A stretch of DNA of 64,000 nucleotides from Cryobacterium sp. SO2 (GTDB lineage: Bacteria; Actinomycetota; Actinomycetes; Actinomycetales; Microbacteriaceae), in the NCBI RefSeq assembly GCF_026151165.2, contig NZ_CP117849.1, positions 1,240,001 through 1,304,000 on the forward strand, written 5' to 3'. The notes beneath the pieces were generated by a model. The model made no database searches. It saw only the letters and a list, made by a program, of their open reading frames with translations, and was not told the DNA's origin. The translations under genes and the position numbers were made by a program. Shown in pieces: positions 1 through 9,100 of the stretch (its first letter is position 1; each line of letters starts with the position of its first letter).

Positions 1-825
1 GTGCGTGCTGGAGCGGGGCAGGTCGCGGATGACGTCCTCGAAGCCGCGGGCGGTGGCCGCCACCGCGAGGCGCATCTGGCCGATCTCGTAGGCGTCCTTG
101 ACCAGCCGCAGCTCGGACAGGTCGCGTGCGAAGCCGGCATCCGCGTCGTGCTCGCCGTTGATCTCGACGCTGAACGGGGCGTCGGCGGCGTTCGCGGTGA
201 GCATCTTCTCGGCCGCGTTGCGCAGGCGCGCATCGTCGACCTGGCCGGTGAGGAACGGGTCGGCTTCGCGCACGAGCAGCGTCTCGCTGTCGACCTTGCG
301 GAGCACATCGGCGAAATCGTCGATCCCACGCACGGTGATGGCGAGGTCGCCGGCGACCTGTCCGATCGACGGCCGCGGGCCGATCCAGAATTCGCCGATC
401 TCGGAGTTGGCGTAGAACTCGTCGGAGTCCCGACCGGCGCGCTCACGGAAGTAGACCGTGGTGTCGTGGCCGGTGGCCGTGGGTTCGAACACGAGCACGG
501 CACCGGGTTCGGAGTCGCTGCCCCACCCGGTGAGGTGGGCAAAGGCGGAGTGGGCGCGGAACGCGTAGTCGGTGTCGTTGGCACGCTGCTTGAGGCGTCC
601 GGCCGGCACGATCAGGCGGTGGCCGGGGTAGAGCCGGGAGATGCGCTCACGCCGGGCGGCGGCGAACGGCGCCTGCTCGCGGGCGGGCGGCACCTCCTCT
701 GCGCGGTCGGCCCAGCCGCTGGAGATGTACTCCTTGAACCCCTCGGAGCCGGGGGTCGTCGACCGGTTCTCGTTCGAGCGGGCGGCGGGGGCGGGTGCGG
801 GGGCGGTATCGGTGGAGTCAGCCAT
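1..825 (-). CDS. pepP: Xaa-Pro aminopeptidase (aminopeptidase P), C-terminus cut by window edge
   Basis: This would release N-terminal residues preceding proline, as a metal-dependent cytosolic peptidase of family M24B. The visible 275 codons from ATG at 825 carry the aminopeptidase P N-terminal (AMP_N) region: an Ala/Pro-rich leader, then RRERISRLYPGHRLIVPAG, then FRAHSAFAHLTGWGSDSEPG and VYFRERAGRDSDEFY, all typical of AMP_N domains. The metal-binding pita-bread half lies beyond position 1 and cannot be checked. The gene follows the membrane endonuclease-type gene on the same strand after 57 bp. GGAGG sits very close to the ATG, so the exact start is less certain than the frame. Confidence 0.85.
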   Translation of the reverse strand, partial: MADSTDTAPAPAPAARSNENRSTTPGSEGFKEYISSGWADRAEEVPPAREQAPFAAARRERISRLYPGHRLIVPAGRLKQRANDTDYAFRAHSAFAHLTGWGSDSEPGAVLVFEPTATGHDTTVYFRERAGRDSDEFYANSEIGEFWIGPRPSIGQVAGDLAITVRGIDDFADVLRKVDSETLLVREADPFLTGQVDDARLRNAAEKMLTANAADAPFSVEINGEHDADAGFARDLSELRLVKDAYEIGQMRLAVAATARGFEDVIRDLPRSSTH

Positions 826-882
826 TCCTCCATTCTTCCACCCGTACCGCGGCGGTGGTGCGGTCCAGGCTCCTCGAGCGGC

Positions 883-1935
883 TCAGCCTGCCGGGGACAG
901 CGTGGCCACGATGGGCCGGTGGTCGCTGCCGGCGGCGTCCTCCGTGCTGATCACGTGCATGCTGTCCACCTGCCAGTCCGCGGTGGCCAGAACGTGGTCG
1001 ATCGGGGTGCCGAGCAGGGTCGGCGCCCAGGCGGGCCAGGTGCCGGCTGCCGCCGACCCGGCCGAAAGGGCGGCATCGCGGCAGTCGCCGAGTTGGGCAT
1101 CGGCGGCGCCGGCCCGGCCCGCGAAATGGTCGAGCGTGGCGTTGAAGTCGCCCGCCATGATCACGCCGCCACCGTCGGCACGTGCGCTGCACTGCCCGGC
1201 CAGCCAGTCGAGGTCAGAGCGCCAGTTCGACATCTCCCACTGGATCGGGGCGACGGCGTGCACGGCGATGATCGTGGGACCGGAGCCATCCGCCGGTTCG
1301 GCGATGACGGTGGGCAGCACGTTGGTGTTGCCGGGCGGGCCGGAGCCCTCGGCCGAGGTGACCGTGTAGTCGCCGAGGTCCGGGCTGATCAGCAGGGTTG
1401 TGGACCTGGCCTTGGAGATCAGGTCGAACGACACCGTGTGCACCCACATCGGCCGGCCGGCGGCGCGCATGGCCTCGGCGATGAGCACCCCGGTCTCCTC
1501 GGTGGTCTCGGGCAGGGTGACGACGTCGGCGTCCTCGGCGAGGGCGAGGTCGGCGATGGCCTCTGCACCGGGTGCGTCGCCGAGGGTGTTCCAGCTCAGC
1601 ACGGTGATCGCGCCGTCGGCGCCGGCTCCATCCGCCGACGCCGAGGCGCCGGTGCCCAGCCCGCGGTTCACCAGAATGCCGGCGTTGACGACGCCGAAGA
1701 TCACCAGGAGAACCATCAGGATGGCGGTGGTGCCACGCAGCGGCCGCACCAGGAGCAACAGCAGCGCGAGCAGCATCAGCAGGGCGACCGCCACGAGCAC
1801 GGCCAGCCCGCGCAGGGACACCGCGTGCGCGACGACCCAGCTGTTCTGCAGGCCCACGAGCTCGGGCCAGGCCAGCACGGTGAGGATGCCCGCGGTCGCG
1901 AGGACCACGACAGCTCTGAAGAGGAAGGAGAACAT
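883..1935 (-). CDS. Membrane-anchored endonuclease/exonuclease/phosphatase family protein
   Basis: 350 aa from ATG at 1935. Three hydrophobic segments (about residues 5-23, 41-63 and 69-87) anchor it in the membrane. A DNase I-like EEP fold follows from about residue 108. Visible EEP motifs are VLSWNTLGD, the acidic LPETTEETG, AGDFNATLD and a terminal SDHRPIVATLS with the catalytic His. The family cleaves phosphodiester or phosphate ester bonds; the substrate here is unknown. An upstream ATG at 1983 would collide with the promoter of the divergent PHP gene and add a non-hydrophobic N-terminus, so I prefer 1935. TACAGT lies 9 nt upstream of this ATG. Confidence 0.8.
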   Translation of the reverse strand: MFSFLFRAVVVLATAGILTVLAWPELVGLQNSWVVAHAVSLRGLAVLVAVALLMLLALLLLLVRPLRGTTAILMVLLVIFGVVNAGILVNRGLGTGASASADGAGADGAITVLSWNTLGDAPGAEAIADLALAEDADVVTLPETTEETGVLIAEAMRAAGRPMWVHTVSFDLISKARSTTLLISPDLGDYTVTSAEGSGPPGNTNVLPTVIAEPADGSGPTIIAVHAVAPIQWEMSNWRSDLDWLAGQCSARADGGGVIMAGDFNATLDHFAGRAGAADAQLGDCRDAALSAGSAAAGTWPAWAPTLLGTPIDHVLATADWQVDSMHVISTEDAAGSDHRPIVATLSPAG

Positions 1936-1977
1936 AGATGAGTCACTGTAGGCGACCTGGCTGCATTCCGCGCCAAC

Positions 1978-1989
1978 TAGCATGGGGGA
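1978..1989 (+). promoter_or_regulatory. Leaderless promoter -10 box of the PHP gene
   Basis: TAGCAT at 1978-1983 is followed by exactly 6 nt and then the ATG at 1990. Transcription would start at the start codon. The G-run between them is too close to the ATG to act as a normal ribosome binding site. Confidence 0.6.
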
Positions 1990-2862
1990 ATGGCAGTCGA
2001 ACGGCGTTTCACGGGTCCGATCGACCTACATACCCACTCCAGCGTCTCCGACGGCACCGAGACCCCCTCGCAACTCGTGCGCGCCGCCGCGGCGGCCGGG
2101 CTCGGCACGGTGGCGCTCACTGATCACGACTCCACGGCGGGCTGGTCGGAGGCATCGGTCGCGGCCCGGACCGCCGGCATCGCCCTCATCCCCGGCATGG
2201 AGTTCAGCACCAGGGTCGGCCACACCAGCATCCACCTGCTGGCCTACCTGTTCGACCCGTCGGATGCGGGGATCGTCGCCGAAACCGCGCACATCCGGAA
2301 AGCTAGGCTCACCCGCGCCGAACAGATGGTGTCCCGCATCGGCGCCGACTACGCGATCACCTGGGACGACGTGCTCGCCCAGACCACCACCGGCGGCACT
2401 GTCGGCCGGCCGCACATTGCCGATGCGCTGGTCGCGAATGGGCTGGCCCTCACCCGCAGCGAGGCCTTCGCCGGCATCTTGCACTGGGAGGCCGGGTACT
2501 TCCAGCCGCATTACGCCCCGGACCCGCTGCGCGCCGTTGCCCTGGTGCGCGCGGCCGGGGGAGTGCCCGTGATCGCGCATCCGGCCACCCGTGGTGTCGC
2601 CGACGTGATGGCCGAGAGCCGACTCGCCGCCCTCGTGGCGGCCGGCCTGTTCGGCCTGGAGCTGCGGCACCGGGAGAACAAGCCGGAGGCCACCGCACGG
2701 CTGACCATGCTCGCCGAGAAGTACGGCCTGGCCATCACCGGCTCCAGCGACTATCACGGTGAGGGCAAGCCCAACCGGCTCGCCGAGAACACGACCACGC
2801 CCGAGGTGCTCGAACGTCTCATCGGCGAGGGCCGCGGTTCGGAGCCCGTGTTCGCCGCTTGA
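1990..2862 (+). CDS. PHP-domain phosphoesterase (TrpH/YciV-like)
   Basis: 290 aa. The PHP metal site is complete: IDLHTHSSVSDGTETPSQL at the N-terminus, then ALTDHDSTAGW, PGMEFS, GVPVIAHPATR and SSDYHGEGK near the end. Characterised relatives act as 3',5'-nucleoside bisphosphate phosphatases or 5'-3' exonucleases on short RNA. Which of these applies cannot be read from sequence. The start is set by a TAGCAT-N6-ATG leaderless promoter. The gene converges on the DEAD-box helicase, and two copies of a palindromic element lie between them. Confidence 0.85.
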   Translation: MAVERRFTGPIDLHTHSSVSDGTETPSQLVRAAAAAGLGTVALTDHDSTAGWSEASVAARTAGIALIPGMEFSTRVGHTSIHLLAYLFDPSDAGIVAETAHIRKARLTRAEQMVSRIGADYAITWDDVLAQTTTGGTVGRPHIADALVANGLALTRSEAFAGILHWEAGYFQPHYAPDPLRAVALVRAAGGVPVIAHPATRGVADVMAESRLAALVAAGLFGLELRHRENKPEATARLTMLAEKYGLAITGSSDYHGEGKPNRLAENTTTPEVLERLIGEGRGSEPVFAA

Positions 2863-2903
2863 GCCAGGCCGTCCAGCCGCCCGATCCCGGCCGCTTACTT
2901 CTC

Positions 2904-2972
2904 GCGAGTTGCCGCAAGACGCCCCTTCGCGGGCGCTGAGGGGGCATTGTGGCGTACGTGGGCGCAGCGCAC
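2904..2972 (+). repeat. Palindromic element family 1, copy C (diverged)
   Basis: It runs GCGAGTTGCCGCAAGACG, CCCCTTC, loop, GGGGGCATTGTGGCGTACGT, GGGCGCAGCGCA. It aligns element for element with the two copies at 57385-57530, but with several substitutions in both arms. It lies 41 bp after the PHP stop codon and abuts copy D, which is inverted. Confidence 0.7.
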
Positions 2973-3040
2973 AGCACCGAGATACGTCAAACGGCCCCTT
3001 GGCGAGCTGTCAAGGGGCCGTTTGCGGCAAGTCGGTGCTG
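2973..3040 (-). repeat. Palindromic element family 1, copy D; likely bidirectional terminator
   Basis: Inverted relative to copy C. The core is a perfect 14-bp stem, CAAACGGCCCCTTG (2988-3001) paired with CAAGGGGCCGTTTG (3011-3024), flanked by outer arms CAGCACCGA and TCGGTGCTG. Between outer and inner stems, GATACGTC faces GCGGCAAG, the same mismatched position seen in other copies. It ends 10 bp from the DEAD-box helicase stop codon and can form on either strand's RNA. Confidence 0.75.
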
Positions 3041-3050
3041 CGCGTGCGAA

Positions 3051-4532
3051 CTACGCGGTGGGCGCCTGCGGGGAGCGGCGGCGAGTGCGGCTGCGGCGGC
3101 GCGGGGCGCTGTTGCCGTCGTGGTGCTCGGCTCCTCCGCCGTCGTGGGTGCCGGCGGACGGCGTGGCGGCGGGGGCATCCGGGTTGGTGCTGGAGCCGAC
3201 CCGCGTGCGGGTGCGGGGTGCCTGGTCGGTACTGCGGGCCGAGCCCGAACGACCGGAGTCCGAACGACCGCCGGAGCGGCTGTCGCTGCGGCCGCCGCGG
3301 TTGGCGTCGCGGCCGGATGCGGCGCCGGGAACGGTCTCCTTGATCGGGGTCGCACGGAGGCGACCCTTCGACCCGGCCGGGATATTCAGGTCGGTGTAGA
3401 GGTGCGGCGACGAGGAATAGGTCTCCTGCGGCTCCGGGGTACCGAAGTCGAGGGCCTTGTTGATCAGGGTCCACTTGGGCATGTCGTCCCAGTCCACGAA
3501 GGTGACCGCGATGCCGGTCTTGCCGGCGCGGCCGGTGCGGCCCACGCGGTGGAGGTAGGCCTTCTCGTCTTCGGGGATGGTGTGGTTGATCACGTGGGTG
3601 ACGTCGTCGACGTCGATGCCGCGGGCGGCGACATCCGTGGCGATCAGGATGTCTTTCTTGCCGGCCTTGAACGACGCCATGGCGCGCTCGCGCTGCTCCT
3701 GGTTGAGGTCGCCGTGCACGGCGGTGGCGTTGAAGCCGCGGTCGCCGAGCTCTTCGACGAGCTTGGCTGCGGCACGCTTGGTGCGGGTGAAGATCACGGT
3801 CTTGCCGCGGCCCTCTGCCATCAGGATGCGGCCGATGACCTCGTCCTTGTCCATGTTGTGCGCCCGGTAGACGAGGTGCTCGATGTTGGCCTGCATGAGG
3901 CCCTCATCGGGGTCGCTCGCGCGGATGTGGATGGGCTTGGTCATGAACCGGCGGGCCAGGGCCACGATCGGGCCCGGCATGGTGGCCGAGAACAGCATCG
4001 TGTGGCGGGTGGACGGCGTCTGCGAGAACAGCTTCTCGATGTCGGAGAGGAAGCCGAGGTCGAGCATCTTGTCGGCCTCGTCGAGCACCATCTCGCGCAC
4101 GTTGGCGAGGCTGAGCAGGCGCTGGCTGGCGAGGTCGAGCAGGCGCCCCGGGGTGCCGACGACGATCTGCGCGCCGGCCTTGAGCTGCTCGATCTGGCCC
4201 TCGTAGGCCTTGCCGCCGTAGATGGAGACGATGGAGGTGGCGCGGTTGCCGGCGGCGAGTTCGAGGTCTTCGCTGACCTGAACGCACAGTTCACGGGTGG
4301 GCACGACGACGAGCGCCTGCACACCGGGCTCGGGGTTGAGGCCGAGCCGCTGGATCAGCGGGAGGCCGAAGCCGAGCGTCTTGCCGGTGCCGGTCTTGGC
4401 CTGGCCGATGATGTCCTGGCCGCTGAGGGCGAGGGGGATGGTCTGGGTCTGGATGGGGAACGGCTCGAGAATGCCCTTGGCGGCGAGAGCCTCGACCATG
4501 TCCTGGTCGATATTGAGTTCGGTGAAGGTCAC
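3051..4532 (-). CDS. DEAD-box ATP-dependent RNA helicase (RhlE-type)
   Basis: 493 aa, GTG start. It would unwind RNA duplexes in ribosome assembly or mRNA decay; in cold-adapted bacteria such helicases are often cold-induced. Motifs in order: Q motif (FPIQTQTIP), Walker A AKTGTGKT at 45-52, PTREL, TPGRLLD, DEAD at 151-154, SAT, VIFTRTKRAA, ATDVAARGIDV, HRVGRTGRAG. The C-terminal 100 residues are basic and low in complexity (Arg/Ser/Gly), a likely RNA-binding tail. The next in-frame ATG would remove the aromatic residue upstream of the Q motif, which supports the GTG. It sits beside a MiaE-like protein and DUF3107, as in mycobacteria around Rv3207-Rv3211. Confidence 0.93.
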   Translation of the reverse strand: MTFTELNIDQDMVEALAAKGILEPFPIQTQTIPLALSGQDIIGQAKTGTGKTLGFGLPLIQRLGLNPEPGVQALVVVPTRELCVQVSEDLELAAGNRATSIVSIYGGKAYEGQIEQLKAGAQIVVGTPGRLLDLASQRLLSLANVREMVLDEADKMLDLGFLSDIEKLFSQTPSTRHTMLFSATMPGPIVALARRFMTKPIHIRASDPDEGLMQANIEHLVYRAHNMDKDEVIGRILMAEGRGKTVIFTRTKRAAAKLVEELGDRGFNATAVHGDLNQEQRERAMASFKAGKKDILIATDVAARGIDVDDVTHVINHTIPEDEKAYLHRVGRTGRAGKTGIAVTFVDWDDMPKWTLINKALDFGTPEPQETYSSSPHLYTDLNIPAGSKGRLRATPIKETVPGAASGRDANRGGRSDSRSGGRSDSGRSGSARSTDQAPRTRTRVGSSTNPDAPAATPSAGTHDGGGAEHHDGNSAPRRRSRTRRRSPQAPTA

Positions 4533-4705
4533 GTGTTTTTTGCCTGTCTGGCTCGAAGCGGGATGCGCCCGTCTTCTGCTTCAGGCGCAAGTCCACCGAT
4601 CCGACGCCGGTGAATGACACCAGACTATAGGGCGCCCCTGTGCAAAGGCAGGTGGCGGCTCGGCGAGCCCACCGCAAAGCACCCTCCAGAAGGGGAAGGT
4701 GGACC

Positions 4706-4717
4706 TATGCTTGGCTG
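4706..4717 (+). promoter_or_regulatory. Leaderless promoter -10 box of the MiaE-like gene
   Basis: TATGCT at 4706-4711, then 6 nt, then GTG at 4718. No ribosome binding site lies at normal distance from this GTG. This site decides the start against upstream in-frame codons. Confidence 0.55.
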
Positions 4718-5419
4718 GTGATCTCGTGGTTAGGTAAACGTCCCAAACGGGCAGAGACGCCCCGGCTGTCGGCCAGGGCTGAACGCCGAGCGACGACCAA
4801 AGTGGACATCACCGAGTTGGTGCCTGATCTGCTCACCTACCTCGGCCAGGCCGCATATTTCGAATTAGGCATGTTCGAAAGTCTGTCGACGGCCGTTATA
4901 ACCGCGCCGACGCTCGCCGCCAAAGAGGGCCTGAGCCTGGCCGCCGGGCGCGCGCTGTCGAAGCACCACGGCCTCATCGACGAGATCCGCCGCCGTGACG
5001 GCGAACCGGCCACGGTGATGGGCCCGTTCGTGAGCGCCCTCGACCACTTCCGCGAGGCCACCGCCGGCGCCGATTGGCACGAGCTGCTGCTGAGCTGCTA
5101 CCTCACCGGCGGACTGCTCGACGACTTCTTCATCAGGCTCTCCGACGCGCTGCCCGGCGACATCGGGCCGCGCATCGCCCACCTGCTCGGCGAGCACGGC
5201 GGCGCCGATGTGCTGGTGCACGAACTGGCCGCGGCCATCGCCGCGGAGCCGGCGCTCGAATCACGGCTGGCTCTGTGGGGCCGCCGACTGGTCGGCGACA
5301 CCCTGCTCGTGGCCCGGTCGGCCATGGCCGTCACCCAGGACTCCCGCATCGAACCGGTATTCACCGAGCTGATCGCGGCGCACACCCGCCGCATGGACGG
5401 CCTGGGCCTCACGGCATAA
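4718..5419 (+). CDS. Ferritin-like fold protein, MiaE-type putative tRNA hydroxylase
   Basis: 233 aa from GTG 4718. It is a predicted all-helical ferritin-like protein found next to the RhlE helicase in actinobacteria (the Rv3210c position). Acidic and His residues that could form a di-iron site are visible: YFELGMFE, ALSKHHGLIDEIRRRDGE, DHFREATAGADWHELL. The MiaE family hydroxylates modified A37 of tRNA, but that activity is not shown for the actinobacterial branch. The gene is divergent from the helicase with 185 bp between them, and ends just before a symmetrical terminator shared with the small membrane protein gene. Confidence 0.7.
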   Translation: MISWLGKRPKRAETPRLSARAERRATTKVDITELVPDLLTYLGQAAYFELGMFESLSTAVITAPTLAAKEGLSLAAGRALSKHHGLIDEIRRRDGEPATVMGPFVSALDHFREATAGADWHELLLSCYLTGGLLDDFFIRLSDALPGDIGPRIAHLLGEHGGADVLVHELAAAIAAEPALESRLALWGRRLVGDTLLVARSAMAVTQDSRIEPVFTELIAAHTRRMDGLGLTA

Positions 5420-5440
5420 CGCGGCCTGTGCGGCACGCAC

Positions 5441-5473
5441 AAAACACCCCCATCGAGACCGACGGGGGTGTTT
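5441..5473. terminator. Bidirectional intrinsic terminator
   Basis: AAAACACCCCC and GGGGGTGTTT form a 10-bp stem around a 13-nt loop. There are A residues on one flank and T residues on the other, so it can stop transcription from the MiaE-like gene (+) and from the DUF3107 operon (-). Confidence 0.85.
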
Positions 5474-5492
5474 CAGAGAAAACGACGTGCGA

Positions 5493-5795
5493 CTAAGCCG
5501 GGAGGCCGGTCTTGCTGATCGTGTGCAGCATCTTGAGATCCGCGGCCTCACGGCGACGACCCAGAACCACATCGACAACGACGGCAGCGGCCGTGGCGAC
5601 CACGAGGGACACCCACCAGATCCAGCCGCCGTCCCACGCCCAGCCGAGCCAGGTCAGGCCGACCCAGACCAGCGACGCGACACCCGTACCGACGGCCGGC
5701 ACGAGCACGGACCCGTGCGTGAGCCGGCGGGGCAGGGCGTAACGCACCGCGAGCCCGAGCACTGCACCGCCGAGGGCGACGAACAGGAGCTCCAT
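5493..5795 (-). CDS. Small membrane protein, unknown function
   Basis: 100 aa from ATG 5795 (MELLFVALGGAVLGLAVRY). Two to three hydrophobic helices cover about residues 3-18, 28-48 and 52-74, followed by a basic RRREAADL and a soluble tail. I recognise no domain. It starts 7 bp after the DUF3107 stop codon, so the two are probably one transcript ending at the terminator at 5441-5473. Longer versions of this frame read through DUF3107 in another frame and are rejected. Confidence 0.65.
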   Translation of the reverse strand: MELLFVALGGAVLGLAVRYALPRRLTHGSVLVPAVGTGVASLVWVGLTWLGWAWDGGWIWWVSLVVATAAAVVVDVVLGRRREAADLKMLHTISKTGLPA

Positions 5796-5802
5796 GGGAG
5801 TC

Positions 5803-6027
5803 TTACGCCACGAAGCCGACGCGGCGCGAGGACTCGGAGCCCAGCTCGACGTAGGCGAGGCCGACGGTCGGCACGATGTACACGTGCCCCTTCTTGTCAC
5901 TGAGCTTGAGGTACCCGGTCTGCCCCGCGAGAGCGGCTGCGACAGTCTCCTCGATCTCGGTAGCGGGCTGGGTCGACTCGAAACTGATCTCCCGGGGGGA
6001 GTTGAAGATGCCAATGCGAATGTCCAC
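5803..6027 (-). CDS. DUF3107 protein (TB9.4/Rv3208A family)
   Basis: 74 aa, GTG start with GAAAGG 7 nt upstream. It matches the short actinobacterial DUF3107 family in length and in pattern: MDIRIGIFNSPREISFEST, ETVAAALAG, then a DKKGHVYIVPTVGLAYVELG strand ending RRVGFVA. Function is unknown. In mycobacteria the homologue neighbours a TetR regulator, RhlE and the ferritin-like protein. Here RhlE and the ferritin-like gene are within 1.5 kb but no TetR gene is present. Confidence 0.85.
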   Translation of the reverse strand: MDIRIGIFNSPREISFESTQPATEIEETVAAALAGQTGYLKLSDKKGHVYIVPTVGLAYVELGSESSRRVGFVA

Positions 6028-6111
6028 GGATGCGCCTTTCGGTTGCCTACCCGCTCAGATTACGACATGCCCGCAGGTCGGCCGGCCACGTTCACTGTCG
6101 GCGCAACCCGT

Positions 6112-6123
6112 TACCGTTGGAGC
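6112..6123 (+). promoter_or_regulatory. Leaderless promoter -10 box of adnA
   Basis: TACCGT at 6112-6117, then 6 nt, then GTG at 6124. An ATG follows directly at 6127 with GGAG only 4 nt before it. The promoter geometry favours the GTG. Confidence 0.5.
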
Positions 6124-9100
6124 GTGATGAACCCGGTGACCGAACTGCTCGATGAACCGCTCAATGACACATCTGTCGACACGTCCGGTGACACGACCGC
6201 GCTGGATGCCTCGCAGCGGTCGGTGCTCGACCTTGCCGTCGACAGATCCGCCGCCGTGATCGGCGCCCCCGGCTCCGGCAAGACGCACACCCTGGTGGAA
6301 TTCGTCGCCGACCGGGTGCTGTCTCGCGGCTTCTCACCGAGCGAAGTGCTCGTGCTCGTGCCCACCCGCACGGGCGCCACGGCGCTGCGCGACAGGCTCG
6401 CCCTGCGCCTCAAGGTGCCCACCAACGGCCCGCTCGCCCGCACCATGAACTCGGTGGCGTTCCAGATCGTGCGGGACGCCGAGGTCGCCGCCGGCCGCAT
6501 CAGCCCGACCCTGCTCACCGGTGGCGAGCAGGACCAGATCATCGCCGAGATCCTGGCCGGCGACATCGCCTCCGGCACCGGACCGGCCTGGCCCAGCCCG
6601 CTCGACGCCGAGGTGCGGGGCCTCCGCGGCTTCCGGACCGAGCTGCGCGACCTCATGATGCGTGCCGTGGAATACGGCGTCACCCCCGGCAGGCTGGCGG
6701 CACTCGCCGCCGACAACGCCAGGCCGGAGTGGGCGGCCGCGGCCGCGTTCATCCGCGATTACCAGGACATCAAAGACCAGAGCCGGCCCGGCCAGTTCGA
6801 CTCCACCGAGCTCGTGCAGTTCGCCGCCGCGATCGTGCAGGATGCCCCGAGGCTGAGCCGGCGCCCGGCCGCAACCGACGGGCCGACGTCGCTGGCCGCC
6901 GTGTCGACCGGCAACCCGCTCGGCCCCCTCGGCGCCCTCAGGCTGATCGTGCTCGACGACGCCCAGGAGGCCACCCAGTCCACGCTCGCGCTGCTGCGCC
7001 AGTTCGCGGCCCGCGGCGTCACCGTCGTGGCCTTCGGCGACCCCGACCTCAGCACGGGGTCGTTCCGCGGCGCCCACCCGGATGCCCTCGGCCGGCTCGG
7101 TCACTACCTCGGCCTGCCCGACGTGGCCACCCTGAACCTCGACTCCGTGTACAGGCACGGCAGTGAGCTGCGCGGGGTCATCCGCGAGTTCACCGGACGG
7201 ATCGGCGCCGCGGCGGCCGGAACCCAGCGTGCCGCCGGCAGCGCCGACGCGAGCACGGCCGAGGACGATGCCGACCCCGCAGCCGGAGCTGTGCAGACCG
7301 TCGTGACCACCAGCCCCGCTGACCAACTCGCCGTGATCGCCAGGCGCCTGCGCGAACGCCACGTTCTCGACGGCCTCCCGTGGGGCCGGATGGCCGTGAT
7401 CGTGCGCACCGGCGCGCTCGTGCCCGCGCTCTCCAAGGGCCTGGCCGCGCTCGAGGTGCCCACCCAGGTGGCCGCGTCGCAGGCGGCCCTCCGCGACGAA
7501 CCGGCCGTGCGCGCGTTCGTCCTCGCCCTCGACGTGACCCTCGGCCGCCGGCCGCTCGACGCCGACGCCGCCGCCCTGCTGCTGCGCGGCCCGCTCGGCG
7601 GCCTCGACCCGATCACCCTGCGGCGCCTGCGCGCGGCGCTGCGCCAGCTGGAACTCAGCACTGACGGCAGCCGCACCGCCGACGAGCTGCTCGTCGAGGT
7701 CTTCAGCACCCCGGCCATGCTCGAGAGCATCGACAACCGCACCGCCAGGCGCGCCGCCTCCTGCGCCAAGAACCTGCGCCAGACCCGCACGGCCTTCCTT
7801 GCCGGCGCCACCATCGAGGAACTGCTCTGGGGCCTCTGGCAGCGCAGCGGCCTCGCCCCGGCCTGGGCCGAACAGGCCACCGGCACCGGCCTCGACGCCG
7901 ACGAAGCGAACCACAACCTCGACGCCGTCGTCGCCCTGTTCTCCGCGGCGCAACGCTTCGTCGAACGCACCCCGGCGGCCCCGCCCGTGCTCTTCGTGGA
8001 GCACCTCGTCGACACCGACGTGCCGGAAGACACCCTGGCCCCGCGCGCCCTGGCCGAGTCGGTGCTGGTCTCCACCCCGAGCGGCACCATCGGCAGCGAC
8101 TACGACCTCGTGGTGCTCGCCGGCGTGCAGGAGAACGTGTGGCCCGACCTGCGCATCCGCGGGTCGCTGCTCGGCGCCGGCGACCTCGCCCTGCTCGCGG
8201 CCGGGGAGACGCCGGACCCGGCCGGCGCCCGCACGAGCGTGCTGCACGACGAGCTGCGTATGTTCGCCCAGGCCGCCTCGCGCAGCACGACCGAACTTCT
8301 CGTCACGGCCGTCGACAACGACGACAACCAGCCGAGCGCGTTCCTGCGGCTGCTCCCCGAACCCGACCCGAGCCCGCTGACCCGCTACCCGCTGTCGCTG
8401 CGCGGGCTGGTCGGGCGCCTGCGCCGCGACCTCACCCAGACCCTGCGCCCGCGCCTGCACCCGGCACCTGCCAGCACTCCGGGCACCACACCAGACCCGG
8501 TCGCCGCGCTGCCCACCGTGCTACCGGCCAGGGCCACGGATGCCGCCGCCACGCTGGCCCGCCTCGCCGGCGAGAAGGTGCCCGGCGCGTCACCCGACGA
8601 CTGGTACGGCCTGCGCCCGGCCAGCACCGCCAGACCGCTCAACGACCCCGAGGCCGGCGACGGCCCGGTGCGCGTCTCACCGTCACGGATGTCGGCGTTC
8701 GAGACCTGCCCGCTGCACTGGCTGATCGGCCAGATCGGCGGCGGCGACTCGAGCACCGCCGCCAACCTCGGCACCATCATCCACAAGGTGATGGAAGACG
8801 CCACCGACCCGGCGCACGCCGCCGACCCCGCCCAGATCACCGCGGATGCGCTCTGGGCCGGCGTCGAGGCGCGCTGGGGCGAACTCGTCTTCGATGCCGA
8901 CTGGCAGTCCCGCGTGCAGAAGACCCAGGCCCGCGAGCTCACCGACCGGCTCGCCGCCTACCTCGGCGACGGCGCCCGCGACGGCACCCGGCTGCTCAGC
9001 GCCGAGGGCCGGTTCGCCCTCGAGCTGGACGGCGCCGTGCTCTCGGGCACCATCGACAGGGTGGAACGGCTGCCGGACGGTCGCGCCGTGATCGTGGATC

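Noticed and set aside
2949..4613. 554-residue plus-strand frame antisense to the DEAD-box helicase
   Set aside because: Val/Gly/Asp-rich shadow with no recognisable domain; the minus strand encodes a complete helicase.
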